A stretch of 64,000 nt of DNA from Aminobacter sp039907765 (GCF_039907765.1 NZ_JARDJI010000002.1:124001-188000), one strand, 5' to 3'; positions 1-9,268 are shown, counted from the first letter of the stretch. Notes: generated by a model not told the origin, from the letters alone. Made by a program: numbers and translations.

Positions 1-483
1 GAGGCCGACAACCGGCTGCAGGAAGGCATCGACCAGGTCGAGTTCTGGGTGCGCACCAATCCGGGCACACGGCCCGGGCCGATGATGAAGGTCGCTTCCG
101 GCGGCGAGCTGTCGCGCTTCCTGCTCGCGCTCAAGGTCGCGCTCGCCGATCGCGGGTCGGCACCGACGCTCGTCTTCGACGAGATCGACACCGGCGTAGG
201 CGGCGCCGTCGCCGACGCCATCGGCCAGCGGCTGGCGCGGCTCGCCAACCGCGTCCAGGTGCTCTCGGTCACCCACGCGCCGCAGGTCGCCGCGCGGGCG
301 GAGACCCACTTCCTGATCTCGAAACAGGGCAACACCGACCGCGTCGCGACCGGCATCCACGAGATGGACCGGCCGGCGCGCCAGGAAGAGATCGCGCGCA
401 TGCTGTCGGGCGCGACCATCACCGAGGAGGCGCGGGCGGCAGCCGAGCGCCTGCTTCGCGAGAACACCGCAGCGGTTTCCTAG
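1..483 (+). CDS. recN: DNA repair protein RecN, C-terminal part (cut by window edge)
   Basis: RecN is an SMC-like ATPase that acts at double-strand breaks during recombinational repair. Only the last 160 residues are present; the frame is open from base 1, so the start lies outside the window. The visible part is the C-terminal half of the split ABC ATPase head: signature SGGELSR, Walker B TLVFDEIDTGVGG, and the H-loop region SVTHAPQVAA. These motifs in this order are typical of RecN rather than of other SMC proteins, which are longer and end differently. ligA follows on the same strand 135 bases downstream, a neighbourhood I recall from rhizobial genomes. Confidence 0.95.
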   Translation, partial: EADNRLQEGIDQVEFWVRTNPGTRPGPMMKVASGGELSRFLLALKVALADRGSAPTLVFDEIDTGVGGAVADAIGQRLARLANRVQVLSVTHAPQVAARAETHFLISKQGNTDRVATGIHEMDRPARQEEIARMLSGATITEEARAAAERLLRENTAAVS

Positions 484-618
484 AGGCATGGGCGTGGATG
501 GGCTGTCATTGTCAGGAGCCTGCGCGATCCTGCTGATTTGACGTGGAATTCGCCCTGGCTGCCTCCCGTGAGCGGGCATCCTGATCTATGGTGGCGCGCC
601 GTTTGATGGAGCCGCACC

Positions 619-2769
619 ATGTCCGAAAAAGCCGTCGATTCGCTGAACGAGGCCGAGGCCGCCGTCGAGCTTGGGCGGCTGGCCGAGGAAATCGCCGAGC
701 ACGACCGGCGCTATCACGCCGAGGACGCGCCGTCGATCTCGGATGCCGACTATGACGCCCTGCGCCGGCGCAACCTTGCCATCGAACAGCGCTTCCCGCA
801 TCTGGTGCGCGAGGACTCGCCATCCAGGACCGTGGGCGCGGCCGTCTCGGAGAAATTCGGCAAGGTCACGCATGTCGTGCCGATGCTGTCGCTCGACAAT
901 GCCTTCGCCGACGAGGACGTCGGCGAATTCGTCGGCCGGATCAGGCGTTTCCTCAGGCTTTCCGCCGAAGAGCCAATCGCAATCACGGCCGAGCCCAAGA
1001 TCGACGGCCTGTCGCTTTCCATCCGCTACGAGGGCGGGCGGCTGGTGACGGCGGCGACGCGCGGCGACGGGCAGGTGGGCGAGAACGTGACGGCGAACGC
1101 CCGCACCATCGCCGACATTCCCAACGTGCTTCACGGCGACTTCCCCGAAGTGCTCGAGGTGCGCGGCGAGGTGTACATGAGCCATGCCGACTTTGCCGAA
1201 CTCAACCGGCGCAACGGCGAGGCCGGCAGGCAGATCTTCGCCAATCCGCGCAATGCGGCCGCCGGGTCGCTGCGCCAGCTCGACACTTCGATCACGGCGA
1301 GCCGACCGCTGCGATTCTTCGCCTATGCCTGGGGCGAGGTGAGCGAGATGCCCGCCGACACGCAGATGGGCATGGTCGCCGCATTCGGCCGCTACGGCTT
1401 CAAGACCAACCCGCTGATGAAGGTGTTCGACGGCGTGGACGGTCTCCTGTCGCAATACAGGCTGATCGAGGTCGACCGAGCGGCGCTGGGCTACGACATC
1501 GACGGTGTCGTCTACAAGGTCGACCGCCTCGACCTGCAGCAGCGCCTGGGCTTCGTCTCGCGCAGCCCGCGCTGGGCCATCGCCCACAAGTTCCCGGCCG
1601 AGAAGGCGATGACCATCCTCACCGGCATCGACATCCAGGTCGGGCGCACCGGCGCGCTGACGCCGGTGGCGCGGCTGCAGCCGGTGACGGTGGGTGGCGT
1701 GGTGGTGACCAACGCCACGCTGCACAACGAGGACTACATCAAGGGCATCGGCAACAGCGGCCAGGCGATCCGTGCGGGGCGCGACATCCGTGTCGGCGAC
1801 ACGGTCATCGTGCAGCGGGCAGGGGACGTCATCCCGCAGATCCTCGACGTGGTGCTGGAGAAGCGCCCCGCCGATGCGCGGTCCTATCAGTTCCCGACGC
1901 TCTGCCCGGCCTGCGGCAGCCATGCCGTGCGCGAGGAGGGCGAAGCGGTGCGGCGCTGCACCGGCGGGCTGATCTGTCCGGCGCAGGCGGTGGAACGGCT
2001 CCGCCACTTCGTGTCGCGCAACGCGCTCGACATCGAGGGCCTGGGCGAAAAGCAGATCGAGTTCTTCTTCCAGTCGCAGGACCCGTCGCTGCACATCGGC
2101 TCGCCTGCCGACATCTTCACGCTCAAGCGGCGCCAGGAGGCCTCGCTGACCAAGCTTGAGAACATCGAGGGTTTTGGCGCGACCTCGACGCGCAAGCTGT
2201 TTGCGGCAATCGACGACCGCCGCGAGGTGGAGTTCTCGCGTCTGCTGTTCGCGCTCGGCATCCGCCACATCGGCGAGACCAACGCCAAGCGGCTCGCCCG
2301 CCACTACATCAGCTTCGCTGCCTTCCGCGCGGCGGGCATGGACGCCGTGATGCCCGAGGGCAAGGGCGACAAGGGCAATGCCGTCTGGCAGGAACTGATC
2401 GCGATCAACGGCATCGGCTCCATCGTCGCCGAGGCGGTGGTCGAGTTCTTCGCCGAGGAGCACAACCGCCAGGTCGTCGAGGCGCTGCTGGCGGAAGTCA
2501 CGCCGCGCGACGAGGAGCGCATCGGCGACGTGTCGTCGCCGGTCTCCGGCAAGACGGTGGTGTTCACCGGCTCGCTCGAGAAGATGTCGCGCGACGAGGC
2601 CAAGGCCATGGCCGAGAAGCTCGGCGCCAAGGTCGCAGGCTCGGTATCGAAGAAGACCGACCTCGTGGTGGCGGGCCCGGGGGCAGGCTCGAAGCTCAAG
2701 ACCGCCACAGACCTCGGCATAGAGGTGATCACCGAGGACCAGTGGTTCGAAAGGGTCGGCCGGTCGTGA
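619..2769 (+). CDS. ligA: NAD-dependent DNA ligase LigA
   Basis: LigA seals nicks in duplex DNA during replication and repair, using NAD as the adenylate donor. The 716-residue product has the normal length. It shows the Ia/adenylation N-terminus with YHAEDAPSISDADYD, the nucleotidyl-accepting lysine in KIDG (Lys127), an OB fold, a four-cysteine zinc finger (CPACG ... CTGGLICP, about residues 430-455), helix-hairpin-helix repeats, and a C-terminal BRCT domain from about residue 640 (GKTVVFTGSLEKMSRDEA). All key residues are present. It is probably monocistronic or co-transcribed with recN. Confidence 0.98.
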   Translation: MSEKAVDSLNEAEAAVELGRLAEEIAEHDRRYHAEDAPSISDADYDALRRRNLAIEQRFPHLVREDSPSRTVGAAVSEKFGKVTHVVPMLSLDNAFADEDVGEFVGRIRRFLRLSAEEPIAITAEPKIDGLSLSIRYEGGRLVTAATRGDGQVGENVTANARTIADIPNVLHGDFPEVLEVRGEVYMSHADFAELNRRNGEAGRQIFANPRNAAAGSLRQLDTSITASRPLRFFAYAWGEVSEMPADTQMGMVAAFGRYGFKTNPLMKVFDGVDGLLSQYRLIEVDRAALGYDIDGVVYKVDRLDLQQRLGFVSRSPRWAIAHKFPAEKAMTILTGIDIQVGRTGALTPVARLQPVTVGGVVVTNATLHNEDYIKGIGNSGQAIRAGRDIRVGDTVIVQRAGDVIPQILDVVLEKRPADARSYQFPTLCPACGSHAVREEGEAVRRCTGGLICPAQAVERLRHFVSRNALDIEGLGEKQIEFFFQSQDPSLHIGSPADIFTLKRRQEASLTKLENIEGFGATSTRKLFAAIDDRREVEFSRLLFALGIRHIGETNAKRLARHYISFAAFRAAGMDAVMPEGKGDKGNAVWQELIAINGIGSIVAEAVVEFFAEEHNRQVVEALLAEVTPRDEERIGDVSSPVSGKTVVFTGSLEKMSRDEAKAMAEKLGAKVAGSVSKKTDLVVAGPGAGSKLKTATDLGIEVITEDQWFERVGRS

Positions 2770-2862
2770 GCCGGTTTCGCTGATCCTTGGCTCAACCGAA
2801 TTGATGTGACAGGCGGCGCCCGCCGACCTATTCAGGGCCTCCCTAAGCAGGAGACCGCAGTC

Positions 2863-3573
2863 TTGAACAATCGCCAAGGTCAGTTCTGGCGGGGCGTGCG
2901 CATGAGCGTACCGGTCGTGGTCGCGTCGGCGCCCTTCGCCATCCTGTTCGGGGCGCTGGCGGTCGACAACGGCCTTTCCGTCTACGAGGCGACGTTCATG
3001 AGCGCCACGATCTATGCCGGCGCGAGCCAGCTGGTCGGCATCGAGCTGTTCGGCCAGAACGTCGCGCCCTGGCTCGTGGTCCTGTCCATCTTCGCGGTCA
3101 ATTTCCGCCACGTGCTCTATTCGGCGGCGGTGGGCCAGTTCATCAGCCACTGGTCGGTCTTCAAGCAGGCCTTCGGCTATTTCTTCCTGGTCGACCCCCA
3201 ATATGCGGAAACCGAGCGGCTCGGCGAAAGCGGTGAGCAGGTGAGCTTCGCCTGGTACATGGGCATGGCGACGCCCATCTACGTGTTCTGGGTGGCGGAA
3301 AGCGCACTCGGCGCGCTGTTCGGCCGGCTGATCCCCAATCCCCATGCGCTCGGGCTGGATTTCCTGCTGCCGATCTATTTCCTCGGACTGGTCATGAGTT
3401 TCCGCAAGCGCTCGCGCTGGCTGCCCATCGTCGTCGCCAGCGCCGTGGCGTCCATGATCGCCTACAAGACGATCGGTTCGCCCTGGCACGTCACTGTCGG
3501 CGCGCTTGCCGGCGTCCTGCTTGCCGCCGCCCTGCCGGTGCGGGCTGGTGCGGCTGCGGAGGCAACGGCATGA
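2863..3573 (+). CDS. azlC: AzlC family branched-chain amino acid exporter, large subunit
   Basis: AzlC and AzlD together form an inner-membrane exporter for branched-chain amino acids and analogues. The 236-residue product is hydrophobic, with the family patterns ASAPFAILFGALA near the N-terminus and FMSATIYAGASQLVGIELF. I chose the TTG at 2863 because AGGAG lies about ten bases upstream and the protein then has normal family length; the frame stays open upstream to a GTG at 2806 with unconvincing sequence. The stop overlaps the azlD start by four bases (ATGA), so the two are translationally coupled. Substrate is inferred from the family. Confidence 0.88.
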   Translation: MNNRQGQFWRGVRMSVPVVVASAPFAILFGALAVDNGLSVYEATFMSATIYAGASQLVGIELFGQNVAPWLVVLSIFAVNFRHVLYSAAVGQFISHWSVFKQAFGYFFLVDPQYAETERLGESGEQVSFAWYMGMATPIYVFWVAESALGALFGRLIPNPHALGLDFLLPIYFLGLVMSFRKRSRWLPIVVASAVASMIAYKTIGSPWHVTVGALAGVLLAAALPVRAGAAAEATA

Positions 3574-3866
3574 GCACGACGCTGTGGATCATCATCGGCG
3601 GCGCGGTCGCGACCTATCTGACGCGGATCGGCGGGCACCTGGTCATTTCGCGCTTCGAGCGCGTCCATCCGCGCGTCGAGGCCGGGCTCAACGCGGTGCC
3701 GGCGGCGGTGCTGACCACGCTGGTGGCGCCGGCGGCGCTCTCGGCCGGCCCATCGGAGCTTGCCGCGCTGGCGGTCGCCGCGGCCGTGTCGCTGCGCGGC
3801 AGCCTGATGGCGATGTTCCTGGCCGGCGCCGCGGTGCTGATAGCGCTGCGGCACTTCATCGGCTGA
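3570..3866 (+). CDS. azlD: AzlD family branched-chain amino acid exporter, small subunit
   Basis: This is the small membrane partner of AzlC. It has 98 residues with about three hydrophobic segments and the AzlD-like start LWIIIGGAVATYLTRIGG, followed by an ALNAVPAAVLTTLVAPA segment. It overlaps azlC by four bases and ends just before a GC-rich hairpin that separates it from the convergent aminopeptidase gene. Confidence 0.9.
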   Translation: MSTTLWIIIGGAVATYLTRIGGHLVISRFERVHPRVEAGLNAVPAAVLTTLVAPAALSAGPSELAALAVAAAVSLRGSLMAMFLAGAAVLIALRHFIG

Positions 3867-3892
3867 GGACCGTCGCCACCAGGCGGCGGTCC
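3867..3892. terminator. Hairpin between convergent azlD and aminopeptidase genes
   Basis: An 11-base-pair stem (GGACCGTCGCC / GGCGGCGGTCC, one G-T pair) with loop ACCA starts right after the azlD stop. There is no clear T-run on either strand, so it may be a weak bidirectional or Rho-assisted end, or an RNA-stabilising 3' hairpin. Confidence 0.5.
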
Positions 3893-3908
3893 GGTTGGCT
3901 TTCCTCGC

Positions 3909-5738
3909 TCAGACGATCGGCTTCGCCGCCTTCTCCAGCCACGCCAGGGTTTCCCCGTCGAGCATCGGTCCGATCTCGGCCAGGACGCGGGCATGATAGG
4001 CGTTCAGCCAGTCCAGCTCCTCGCGGGTGAGCAGGTCGGTGCGCAGCATGCGCTGGTCGAAGGGCGCCAGCGTCAGCGTCTCGAAGCCATGCATGGCGAT
4101 GTCGCCGCCCGCAAGCCCGTCGGGGCGCGTGACCAGGATCAGGTTTTCCAGCCGGATGCCGTATTGGCCGGGCTTGTAGTAGCCCGGTTCGTTGGACAGG
4201 ATCATGCCGGCAAGCAGCTTCTCGACGCCGGTCTTGGCGATGCGCTGCGGACCCTCGTGCACCGCCAGATAGGAGCCGACGCCGTGCCCGGTGCCGTGGG
4301 CATAGTCTAGCCCGCGCTTCCACAATGCGCTGCGAGCGAGGGGGTCGATGTCGGCGCCGCGGGTGCCGGCGGGAAAGCGCGCCGCAGAGACCGCGATCAG
4401 GCCCTTGAGCACCAGGGTGTAGCGCTCGCGCATCTCCTCGGTCGGCGTGCCGACGGGAACGGTGCGGGTGATGTCGGTGGTGCCGTCCTCGTATTGTGCG
4501 CCCGAATCCAGCAAGAACAGCTCACCCTCGCCCAGCACACGGTTCGTCGCGTGCGACACACGGTAGTGCATGATGGCCCCGTGCGGCCCGGAACCCGAAA
4601 TGGTGGCGAAGGAGACGTCGCGCAGCGGCATCTGCGTTTCCTCGCCGGTGATGCGCCTGGATTCCTCGAGCCTGGTGACGACCGCGATTTCGTCGACGCT
4701 GCCGGGCGCCTGCCGGTCGAGCCAGCAGAGCAGCTTGGCGACGGCCGCCCCGTCGCGGCGATGCGCCGCCCGCGTGCCCGCGACCTCGGCGCTGTTCTTG
4801 GTGGCGCGGGGGAGGCGGGCCGGGTCGGGCGCCGAAACGACGGTGCCGCCGTTGTCCTCGACCAGCGCGCGCAGCCTTTCGGCGGCAAGCGCCGGGTCGA
4901 GCGCGATCCGGGCGCCAGAGGCAGCAAGGTCGGCGACGAAGTTCTCGAGGTCGCCGGGAGCCCTGATCGCGGCAAGCTGCGTCAGGTATGCTTCCTCGGT
5001 GCGGCCGAGCTTGCGCTTGTCGAGGAAGACGGCGTGCCGGCCGTCGGCTGCCAGCACTGCGAAGCCGAGCGCCAGCGGCGTGTGGGGCACGTCGCCGCCA
5101 CGGATGTTGAACGTCCAGGCCAGTGACGACGGGTCGGTGAGCACGGCGTGGGTGGCGCCGTCGGCGGCGATGGCCGACGCCAGGCGCTTCAGCTTGTCCT
5201 TGGCGAGTTCGCCCGCATAGGCCTCCGGATGGATGTGGGCCGGAGCCAGCGGCGGCTCGGGCTGGTCCTGCCAGATGGCATCGACGGGATTGCGGGAAAG
5301 CGGCACCAGGGTCGCGCCCACCTTTTCCGCCGAGGCGGTGAGGGCCTTGACGTCGCCGACTGTGTGCAGCCATGGATCGAAGCCCAGCCGCGCGCTCTTG
5401 GGCAGGTTCTCCCTGATCCAGGCGGCCGGCGGGTTGTCGACGAGACTTTCGATCGCAAAGACGTCGAGATCGACCTGGTCGCGCACCTGCAGGGTGTAGC
5501 GGCCGTCGACGAAGACGAAGGCACTCCCGGCGAGCACGATCGCCACGCCCGCCGATCCGCTGAAGCCGGTCAGCCATTTCAACCGCTCGGAACGAGGGGC
5601 GACATACTCGCCCTGGTGCTCGTCGGCACGCGGCACGATGAAGCCGTCGAGGCCGTTGTCGGAGAGCCATTGCCTGAGAAGGGCGACGCGGGGCTTGCCC
5701 ACCGAAGGGTCGCCGGCGGATTCGAAGGACTGGAACAT
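3909..5738 (-). CDS. Xaa-Pro aminopeptidase (aminopeptidase P, M24B family)
   Basis: This metallopeptidase removes an N-terminal residue linked to proline, probably in the cytoplasm. The 609-residue protein has two creatinase-like N-terminal domains, then the pita-bread catalytic domain, then a short M24 C-terminal extension, as in the long eukaryote-like aminopeptidase P1. Metal ligands are visible: the two Asp in LLDSGAQYEDGTTDITRTV, the His in HGTGHGVGSYLAVHEGP, and the Glu residues in SNEPGYYKPGQYGIRLENL. No signal peptide is apparent. prmA lies upstream on the same strand with a 170-base gap that could hold its own promoter. Confidence 0.95.
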   Translation of the reverse strand: MFQSFESAGDPSVGKPRVALLRQWLSDNGLDGFIVPRADEHQGEYVAPRSERLKWLTGFSGSAGVAIVLAGSAFVFVDGRYTLQVRDQVDLDVFAIESLVDNPPAAWIRENLPKSARLGFDPWLHTVGDVKALTASAEKVGATLVPLSRNPVDAIWQDQPEPPLAPAHIHPEAYAGELAKDKLKRLASAIAADGATHAVLTDPSSLAWTFNIRGGDVPHTPLALGFAVLAADGRHAVFLDKRKLGRTEEAYLTQLAAIRAPGDLENFVADLAASGARIALDPALAAERLRALVEDNGGTVVSAPDPARLPRATKNSAEVAGTRAAHRRDGAAVAKLLCWLDRQAPGSVDEIAVVTRLEESRRITGEETQMPLRDVSFATISGSGPHGAIMHYRVSHATNRVLGEGELFLLDSGAQYEDGTTDITRTVPVGTPTEEMRERYTLVLKGLIAVSAARFPAGTRGADIDPLARSALWKRGLDYAHGTGHGVGSYLAVHEGPQRIAKTGVEKLLAGMILSNEPGYYKPGQYGIRLENLILVTRPDGLAGGDIAMHGFETLTLAPFDQRMLRTDLLTREELDWLNAYHARVLAEIGPMLDGETLAWLEKAAKPIV

Positions 5739-5908
5739 GGAAGTACCCGTATGCTTAATCTTCGGTAAAGGTAACTTTGCAGGCCCTGGCTGGCAACGCC
5801 GCGGGCATGGGCCAGAAGCGAATGAGGGTCACCAAGGGCTGCAGCCCGGGCGTGCCGGCGCAGCTTCCGCCGAGCGGCCATGGCCAGTCAGATGCCGATG
5901 TTTCAGCT

Positions 5909-6781
5909 TCAGCGCTTGAGGTGAATGGTCACCCAGCCCTCGCGGTGGAACGTCTCGACGTGGCGAAAATGCTGCGCCGTATAAGCATCGAGCACCGCGT
6001 CGTGCTGGCGGTCGAGGATGCCCGACAGGATCAGCGAGCCGGCAGGGGCGAGATGGGTCGCCATTTCCGGGGCGAGCTGCATCAGCGGCTGTGCCAGGAT
6101 GTTGGCGACGATCAGGTCGAACGGGCCATGCGTCGCAAAGACCGGGTCGTCGAACCCTTCCGCCGTCGCCGTCTCGACGTGCTGGGCCACACCGTTGAGC
6201 CTGACGTTGGCGGCCGCGACTTCGGTGGCGACCGGATCGATGTCGGTGGCGAGCACGGCAATCGGCGCGAGCTTGGCGACGGCGATGGCGAGCACGGCGC
6301 TGCCGGTGCCGAGATCCAGGGCGTTTGCCGGCTTCTCGCCGGCCACGACCTTCTCGATCATCTCGAGGCAGCCGGCGGTCGTGCCGTGATGGCCGGTGCC
6401 GAAGGCGAGGCCGGCCTCGATCTCGATGGCGATCTGGCCCGGGCGCACTTCGCTCCGGTCGTGCGAGCCATGGACGATGAAGCGCCCGGCCTCGACCGGC
6501 TTCAGCCCTTCCAGCGACTTCGCCACCCAGTCGACGTCCGGCAGGACCTCGCGGCCGATCGGCCCGGCGTGGCCGGCTTCGGCCAGCACGGTGGCCATGC
6601 GGCGCTCGATGTCGGCTATGTCGCCGTCGGCATAGAGCGAGACCTCCTGGATGTCGCGGTCCTCGTCGACCTCGAGCACGGCGATCGGCCAGCCGTCCTC
6701 CTCGAAGACGGTCTCGAGGGCGGCGAAGATGCGGCTCGCGGCTTCGCGTCCGGTGATGATGTGCAGCCGTGTCTGGGGCAT
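5909..6781 (-). CDS. prmA: Ribosomal protein L11 methyltransferase PrmA
   Basis: PrmA methylates lysines and the N-terminus of ribosomal protein L11 with S-adenosylmethionine. The product has 290 residues from the ATG at 6781 (start MPQTRLHI); the frame stays open further upstream, but there it overlaps the SCO gene. The C-terminal half is a class I methyltransferase with motif I as ALDLGTGSAVLAIAVAKL and the catalytic-region motif LIVANILAQPL. The N-terminal part matches the L11-recognition domain by position. It is 19 bases downstream of the SCO gene and probably co-transcribed with it. Confidence 0.95.
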   Translation of the reverse strand: MPQTRLHIITGREAASRIFAALETVFEEDGWPIAVLEVDEDRDIQEVSLYADGDIADIERRMATVLAEAGHAGPIGREVLPDVDWVAKSLEGLKPVEAGRFIVHGSHDRSEVRPGQIAIEIEAGLAFGTGHHGTTAGCLEMIEKVVAGEKPANALDLGTGSAVLAIAVAKLAPIAVLATDIDPVATEVAAANVRLNGVAQHVETATAEGFDDPVFATHGPFDLIVANILAQPLMQLAPEMATHLAPAGSLILSGILDRQHDAVLDAYTAQHFRHVETFHREGWVTIHLKR

Positions 6782-6800
6782 GTCCTGTCCAGGAAAAATG

Positions 6801-7379
6801 TCAGCCTTCGTTGGCCAGGCGCTTGAGCTTGGCGAGCGCAGCCGTGGGATTCTCCTCATAGGCGATGGTGCCGAAGAAATCACCCTTGCTGTCGAGCAGC
6901 AGGACCGAAGCTGTGTGGTCCATCGTATAGTCGCCGCCTTCGGTCGGAACCTTCTTGAGATAGATGCCGAAGGACTTGGCCATGGCGCGGACCTTTTCGG
7001 GGTCGCCAGTGATGCCGGTGATGCGCTGGGAGACGTTGCCGACATATTTGTCCATGACCTCGGCGGTGTCGCGCTCTGGGTCGACGGTGACGAAATAGGC
7101 GCGGATGTCCTTGCCCTCGTCGCCGAGCTGCTCCAGCCAGCTGTCCAGCTCGACCAGCGTGGTTGGGCAGACTTCGGGGCAGTTGGTGAAGCCGAAGAAG
7201 ACGGCGCTCGGCTGGCCGCGGAAAGCCTGCTCGGTAATGCCCTGGCCCTTCTGGTCGACGAGCGCGAAGGGCGCGCCGAAAGCCTGGCCGCTGTTCTGGC
7301 CGCGATACCAGTCGAAGGTCAGCCAGCCGACGCCGGCGGCCATGAGGATCAGAATGCCGGCAAGGATCGTGCGCATCAT
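6801..7379 (-). CDS. SCO1/SenC family copper chaperone
   Basis: SCO proteins are membrane-anchored thioredoxin-fold proteins that deliver copper to the CuA centre of cytochrome c oxidase. The 192-residue product starts at 7379 (the second of two adjacent ATGs is also possible). It has one N-terminal membrane segment (about residues 4-22), the copper-binding CPEVC motif (Cys67, Cys71) and the conserved histidine in TMDHTAS (His155). All three copper ligands are present. It follows a small membrane-protein gene on the same strand, and the pair suggests a respiratory or copper function. Confidence 0.95.
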   Translation of the reverse strand: MMRTILAGILILMAAGVGWLTFDWYRGQNSGQAFGAPFALVDQKGQGITEQAFRGQPSAVFFGFTNCPEVCPTTLVELDSWLEQLGDEGKDIRAYFVTVDPERDTAEVMDKYVGNVSQRITGITGDPEKVRAMAKSFGIYLKKVPTEGGDYTMDHTASVLLLDSKGDFFGTIAYEENPTAALAKLKRLANEG

Positions 7380-7407
7380 CGGTCTAGGATTCCGTGGAAT
7401 GAGAGGT

Positions 7408-7569
7408 TCAGAAGCACCAGGACATGCCGGCTTCGACGAGCGACATGAAGATACCCGCGCCGTTGTCCAGCCAGGACGCGAAGGCGAGGCCGGTGGCCGC
7501 CGCAAACGCGGCCAGGCCGAGCGCGACCCCCGCCGTCTTCGCCATGGACATGGGCAGAGCCTGTTTCAT
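7408..7569 (-). CDS. Small membrane protein upstream of the SCO gene
   Basis: This is a 53-residue protein starting at the ATG at 7569 (MKQALPMSMAKT). It has one long hydrophobic segment (about residues 12-29, GVALGLAAFAAATGLAFA) and ends in SWCF. It sits 28 bases upstream of the SCO gene. The frame continues upstream to 7611, but that extension is less plausible. I do not recognise a named family. Position suggests a role linked to copper or oxidase assembly, but that is only context. Confidence 0.6.
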   Translation of the reverse strand: MKQALPMSMAKTAGVALGLAAFAAATGLAFASWLDNGAGIFMSLVEAGMSWCF

Positions 7570-7714
7570 TCTTCCTACATAGCGTGCCGCGAGCCCTACC
7601 AAAAGGGACATGTTGACGCCGGTCCATGCGCCAGCGCCCCGGCGACGCTACGCTCTTGCAAGGAGCGCAGCGTCGACCCAAGTGAAGGTGGCAACAGGAT
7701 CTCAGGAGGTTTCC

Positions 7715-8203
7715 ATGCGGCTTCGCCTTTCCGCCCTCGCCGCGGCTCTCGCCTTGGGCGCCACCGTTCCGGCCGTCGCCCAGCAGGTGGGGGAAGTCGG
7801 TGTCGACTGGTTCGGCAACGACATCATCGTCGAGGCGATCAAGGACCCGAAGGTCGAGGGCGTGACCTGCCACGTCTCCTATTTCGACCGGGGCGTGATC
7901 GACAGGCTGCAGAAGGGCAACTGGTTCGAGAATCCCTCCGACACGGCGATTTCGTGCCGGCAGACCGGGCCTATCACCATCAGCGACATCGATCTGGGCG
8001 AGGACGGCGAGGAGGTGTTCAAGCAGGGCATCAGCCTGATCTGGAAGGAGCAGGTGGTGAACCGCATCTACGACAAGCAGAACCAGACGCTGATCTATCT
8101 CGCCCATTCGCGCCAGGTGCAGGACGGCTCGGCCAAGATGTCGATGACGACGGTGCCGCTCTACGGCCAGGAGGTCGTGTGGACCAAGGGCAAGCCCGAG
8201 TAG
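7715..8203 (+). CDS. CreA family secreted protein
   Basis: The product has 162 residues with a clear Sec signal peptide (MRLRLSALAAALALGATVPAVAQQ, likely cleaved after AQ), then the CreA-family body starting VGVDWFGNDIIVEAIKDPKVEGVTCHVSYFDRG. CreA proteins are periplasmic and of unknown function; two cysteines (in GVTCHVS and AISCRQT) may form a disulfide. A strong ribosome binding site AGGAGG sits just upstream of the chosen ATG. It is divergent from the SCO operon. Confidence 0.9.
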   Translation: MRLRLSALAAALALGATVPAVAQQVGEVGVDWFGNDIIVEAIKDPKVEGVTCHVSYFDRGVIDRLQKGNWFENPSDTAISCRQTGPITISDIDLGEDGEEVFKQGISLIWKEQVVNRIYDKQNQTLIYLAHSRQVQDGSAKMSMTTVPLYGQEVVWTKGKPE

Positions 8204-8239
8204 CTTGCGGGCCGAACGCAGCAAGCGTAAAGCCGCGAT

Positions 8240-8869
8240 ATGGACACGCCCGCTGACCTGCGCTTCAAGGATGACGAACCGCGCATCCATCCGACCGCCG
8301 AGCTGAAGGGGTGTCGGCTCGGCCGGCATGTCGCCATCGGCGAGCGCGTGGTGCTGCGCGAAGTGACGGTCGGCGATTATTCCTATTTCGAGCGCCACGC
8401 CGAAGCGATCTACACGACGATCGGCAAATTCTGCTCGATCGCGGCGAACACCCGCATCAATGCGCTCGAACATCCGATGGAACGGCTGACGACGCACAAG
8501 GTGAGCTACCGGCCGAACGAGTATTTCCGCTATCTCGGCGTCGACGGCGATTTCCGCGAGCGGCGGCGGGCGAAGCCGGTGACGGTCGGCAACGACGTCT
8601 GGATCGGCCACGGCGCGGTGATCATGCCGGGCGTGAGCATTGGCAACGGGGCGGTGATCGGCGCCAATGCGGTGGTGACCCGCGACGTCGGGCCCTTCGA
8701 GGTTTTTGCCGGCGTGCCGGCCAGGCGGCTGAAGATGCGCTTTCCGGCCGAGGTCGTGGCGCGGATCGAGGCGCTCGCCTGGTGGGATTGGCCGGCCGAG
8801 CGACTGTTCGAGGCGATCCCCGACATACAGCGCCTGCCGATCGAGGATTTCCTCGACCGCTGGAGCTAG
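8240..8869 (+). CDS. Hexapeptide-repeat acetyltransferase-like protein (phosphonate-cluster type)
   Basis: The 209-residue protein is a left-handed beta-helix transferase. Hexapeptide-type repeats run from about residue 25 (AELKGCRLGRHVAIGERVVLREVTVGDYSYF) and again in VTVGNDVWIGHGAVIMPGVSIGNGAVIGANAVV, followed by the xenobiotic-acetyltransferase style C-terminus. The overall pattern matches the hexapeptide family usually found inside phn (phosphonate) clusters. No other phn gene is near, so the substrate is unknown. It has a short 36-base gap after the creA-like gene. Confidence 0.8.
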   Translation: MDTPADLRFKDDEPRIHPTAELKGCRLGRHVAIGERVVLREVTVGDYSYFERHAEAIYTTIGKFCSIAANTRINALEHPMERLTTHKVSYRPNEYFRYLGVDGDFRERRRAKPVTVGNDVWIGHGAVIMPGVSIGNGAVIGANAVVTRDVGPFEVFAGVPARRLKMRFPAEVVARIEALAWWDWPAERLFEAIPDIQRLPIEDFLDRWS

Positions 8870-8902
8870 CGGCGGCGTTCGGGCGCGGACGGGGAGGCCG
8901 GC

Positions 8903-9268
8903 ATGGAGACAATCCGCATCAAGCGGGTCTACGAGGCCCCGGCGCCGGACGACGGCTTGCGGGTGCTCGTCGACCGGATATGGCCGCGGGGGATCACCAA
9001 GGCCACTGCTGCGGTCGATCTGTGGATGAAGGAGGTCGCGCCTTCGACCGAACTGCGGCAATGGTTCGGGCACGACCCGGCCCGCTGGGAGGAGTTCCGC
9101 CGGCGCTACCACGGCGAACTGGGCGCGCGGCAGGACCTGCTCGCCGAACTCCAGGCCCACGCCGCGAAGGGACGGCTGACCCTCGTATTTTCCGCGCACG
9201 ATGCGGAGCACAACCAGGCCGTGGTGCTCAGGGAGGCCCTGGAGGGGAAGGCCTCGCCGACCCAGTGA
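8903..9268 (+). CDS. DUF488 family protein
   Basis: The 121-residue protein has the DUF488 hallmarks: IRIKRVYEAP, LVDRIWPRGI near residue 25, WFGHDPARWEEFRRRY in the middle and LTLVFSAHDAEHNQAVVLREAL at the end. The family's function is not established. It is preceded by a GGGGAGG ribosome binding site and lies 33 bases after the hexapeptide transferase, so it may be in the same transcript. Confidence 0.9.
   Translation: METIRIKRVYEAPAPDDGLRVLVDRIWPRGITKATAAVDLWMKEVAPSTELRQWFGHDPARWEEFRRRYHGELGARQDLLAELQAHAAKGRLTLVFSAHDAEHNQAVVLREALEGKASPTQ

Noticed and set aside
586..3489. 967-codon open frame on the minus strand across ligA and azlC
   Set aside because: It is antisense to genes with complete catalytic motifs; its product is His/Arg/Asp-rich low-complexity sequence typical of GC-rich shadow frames.
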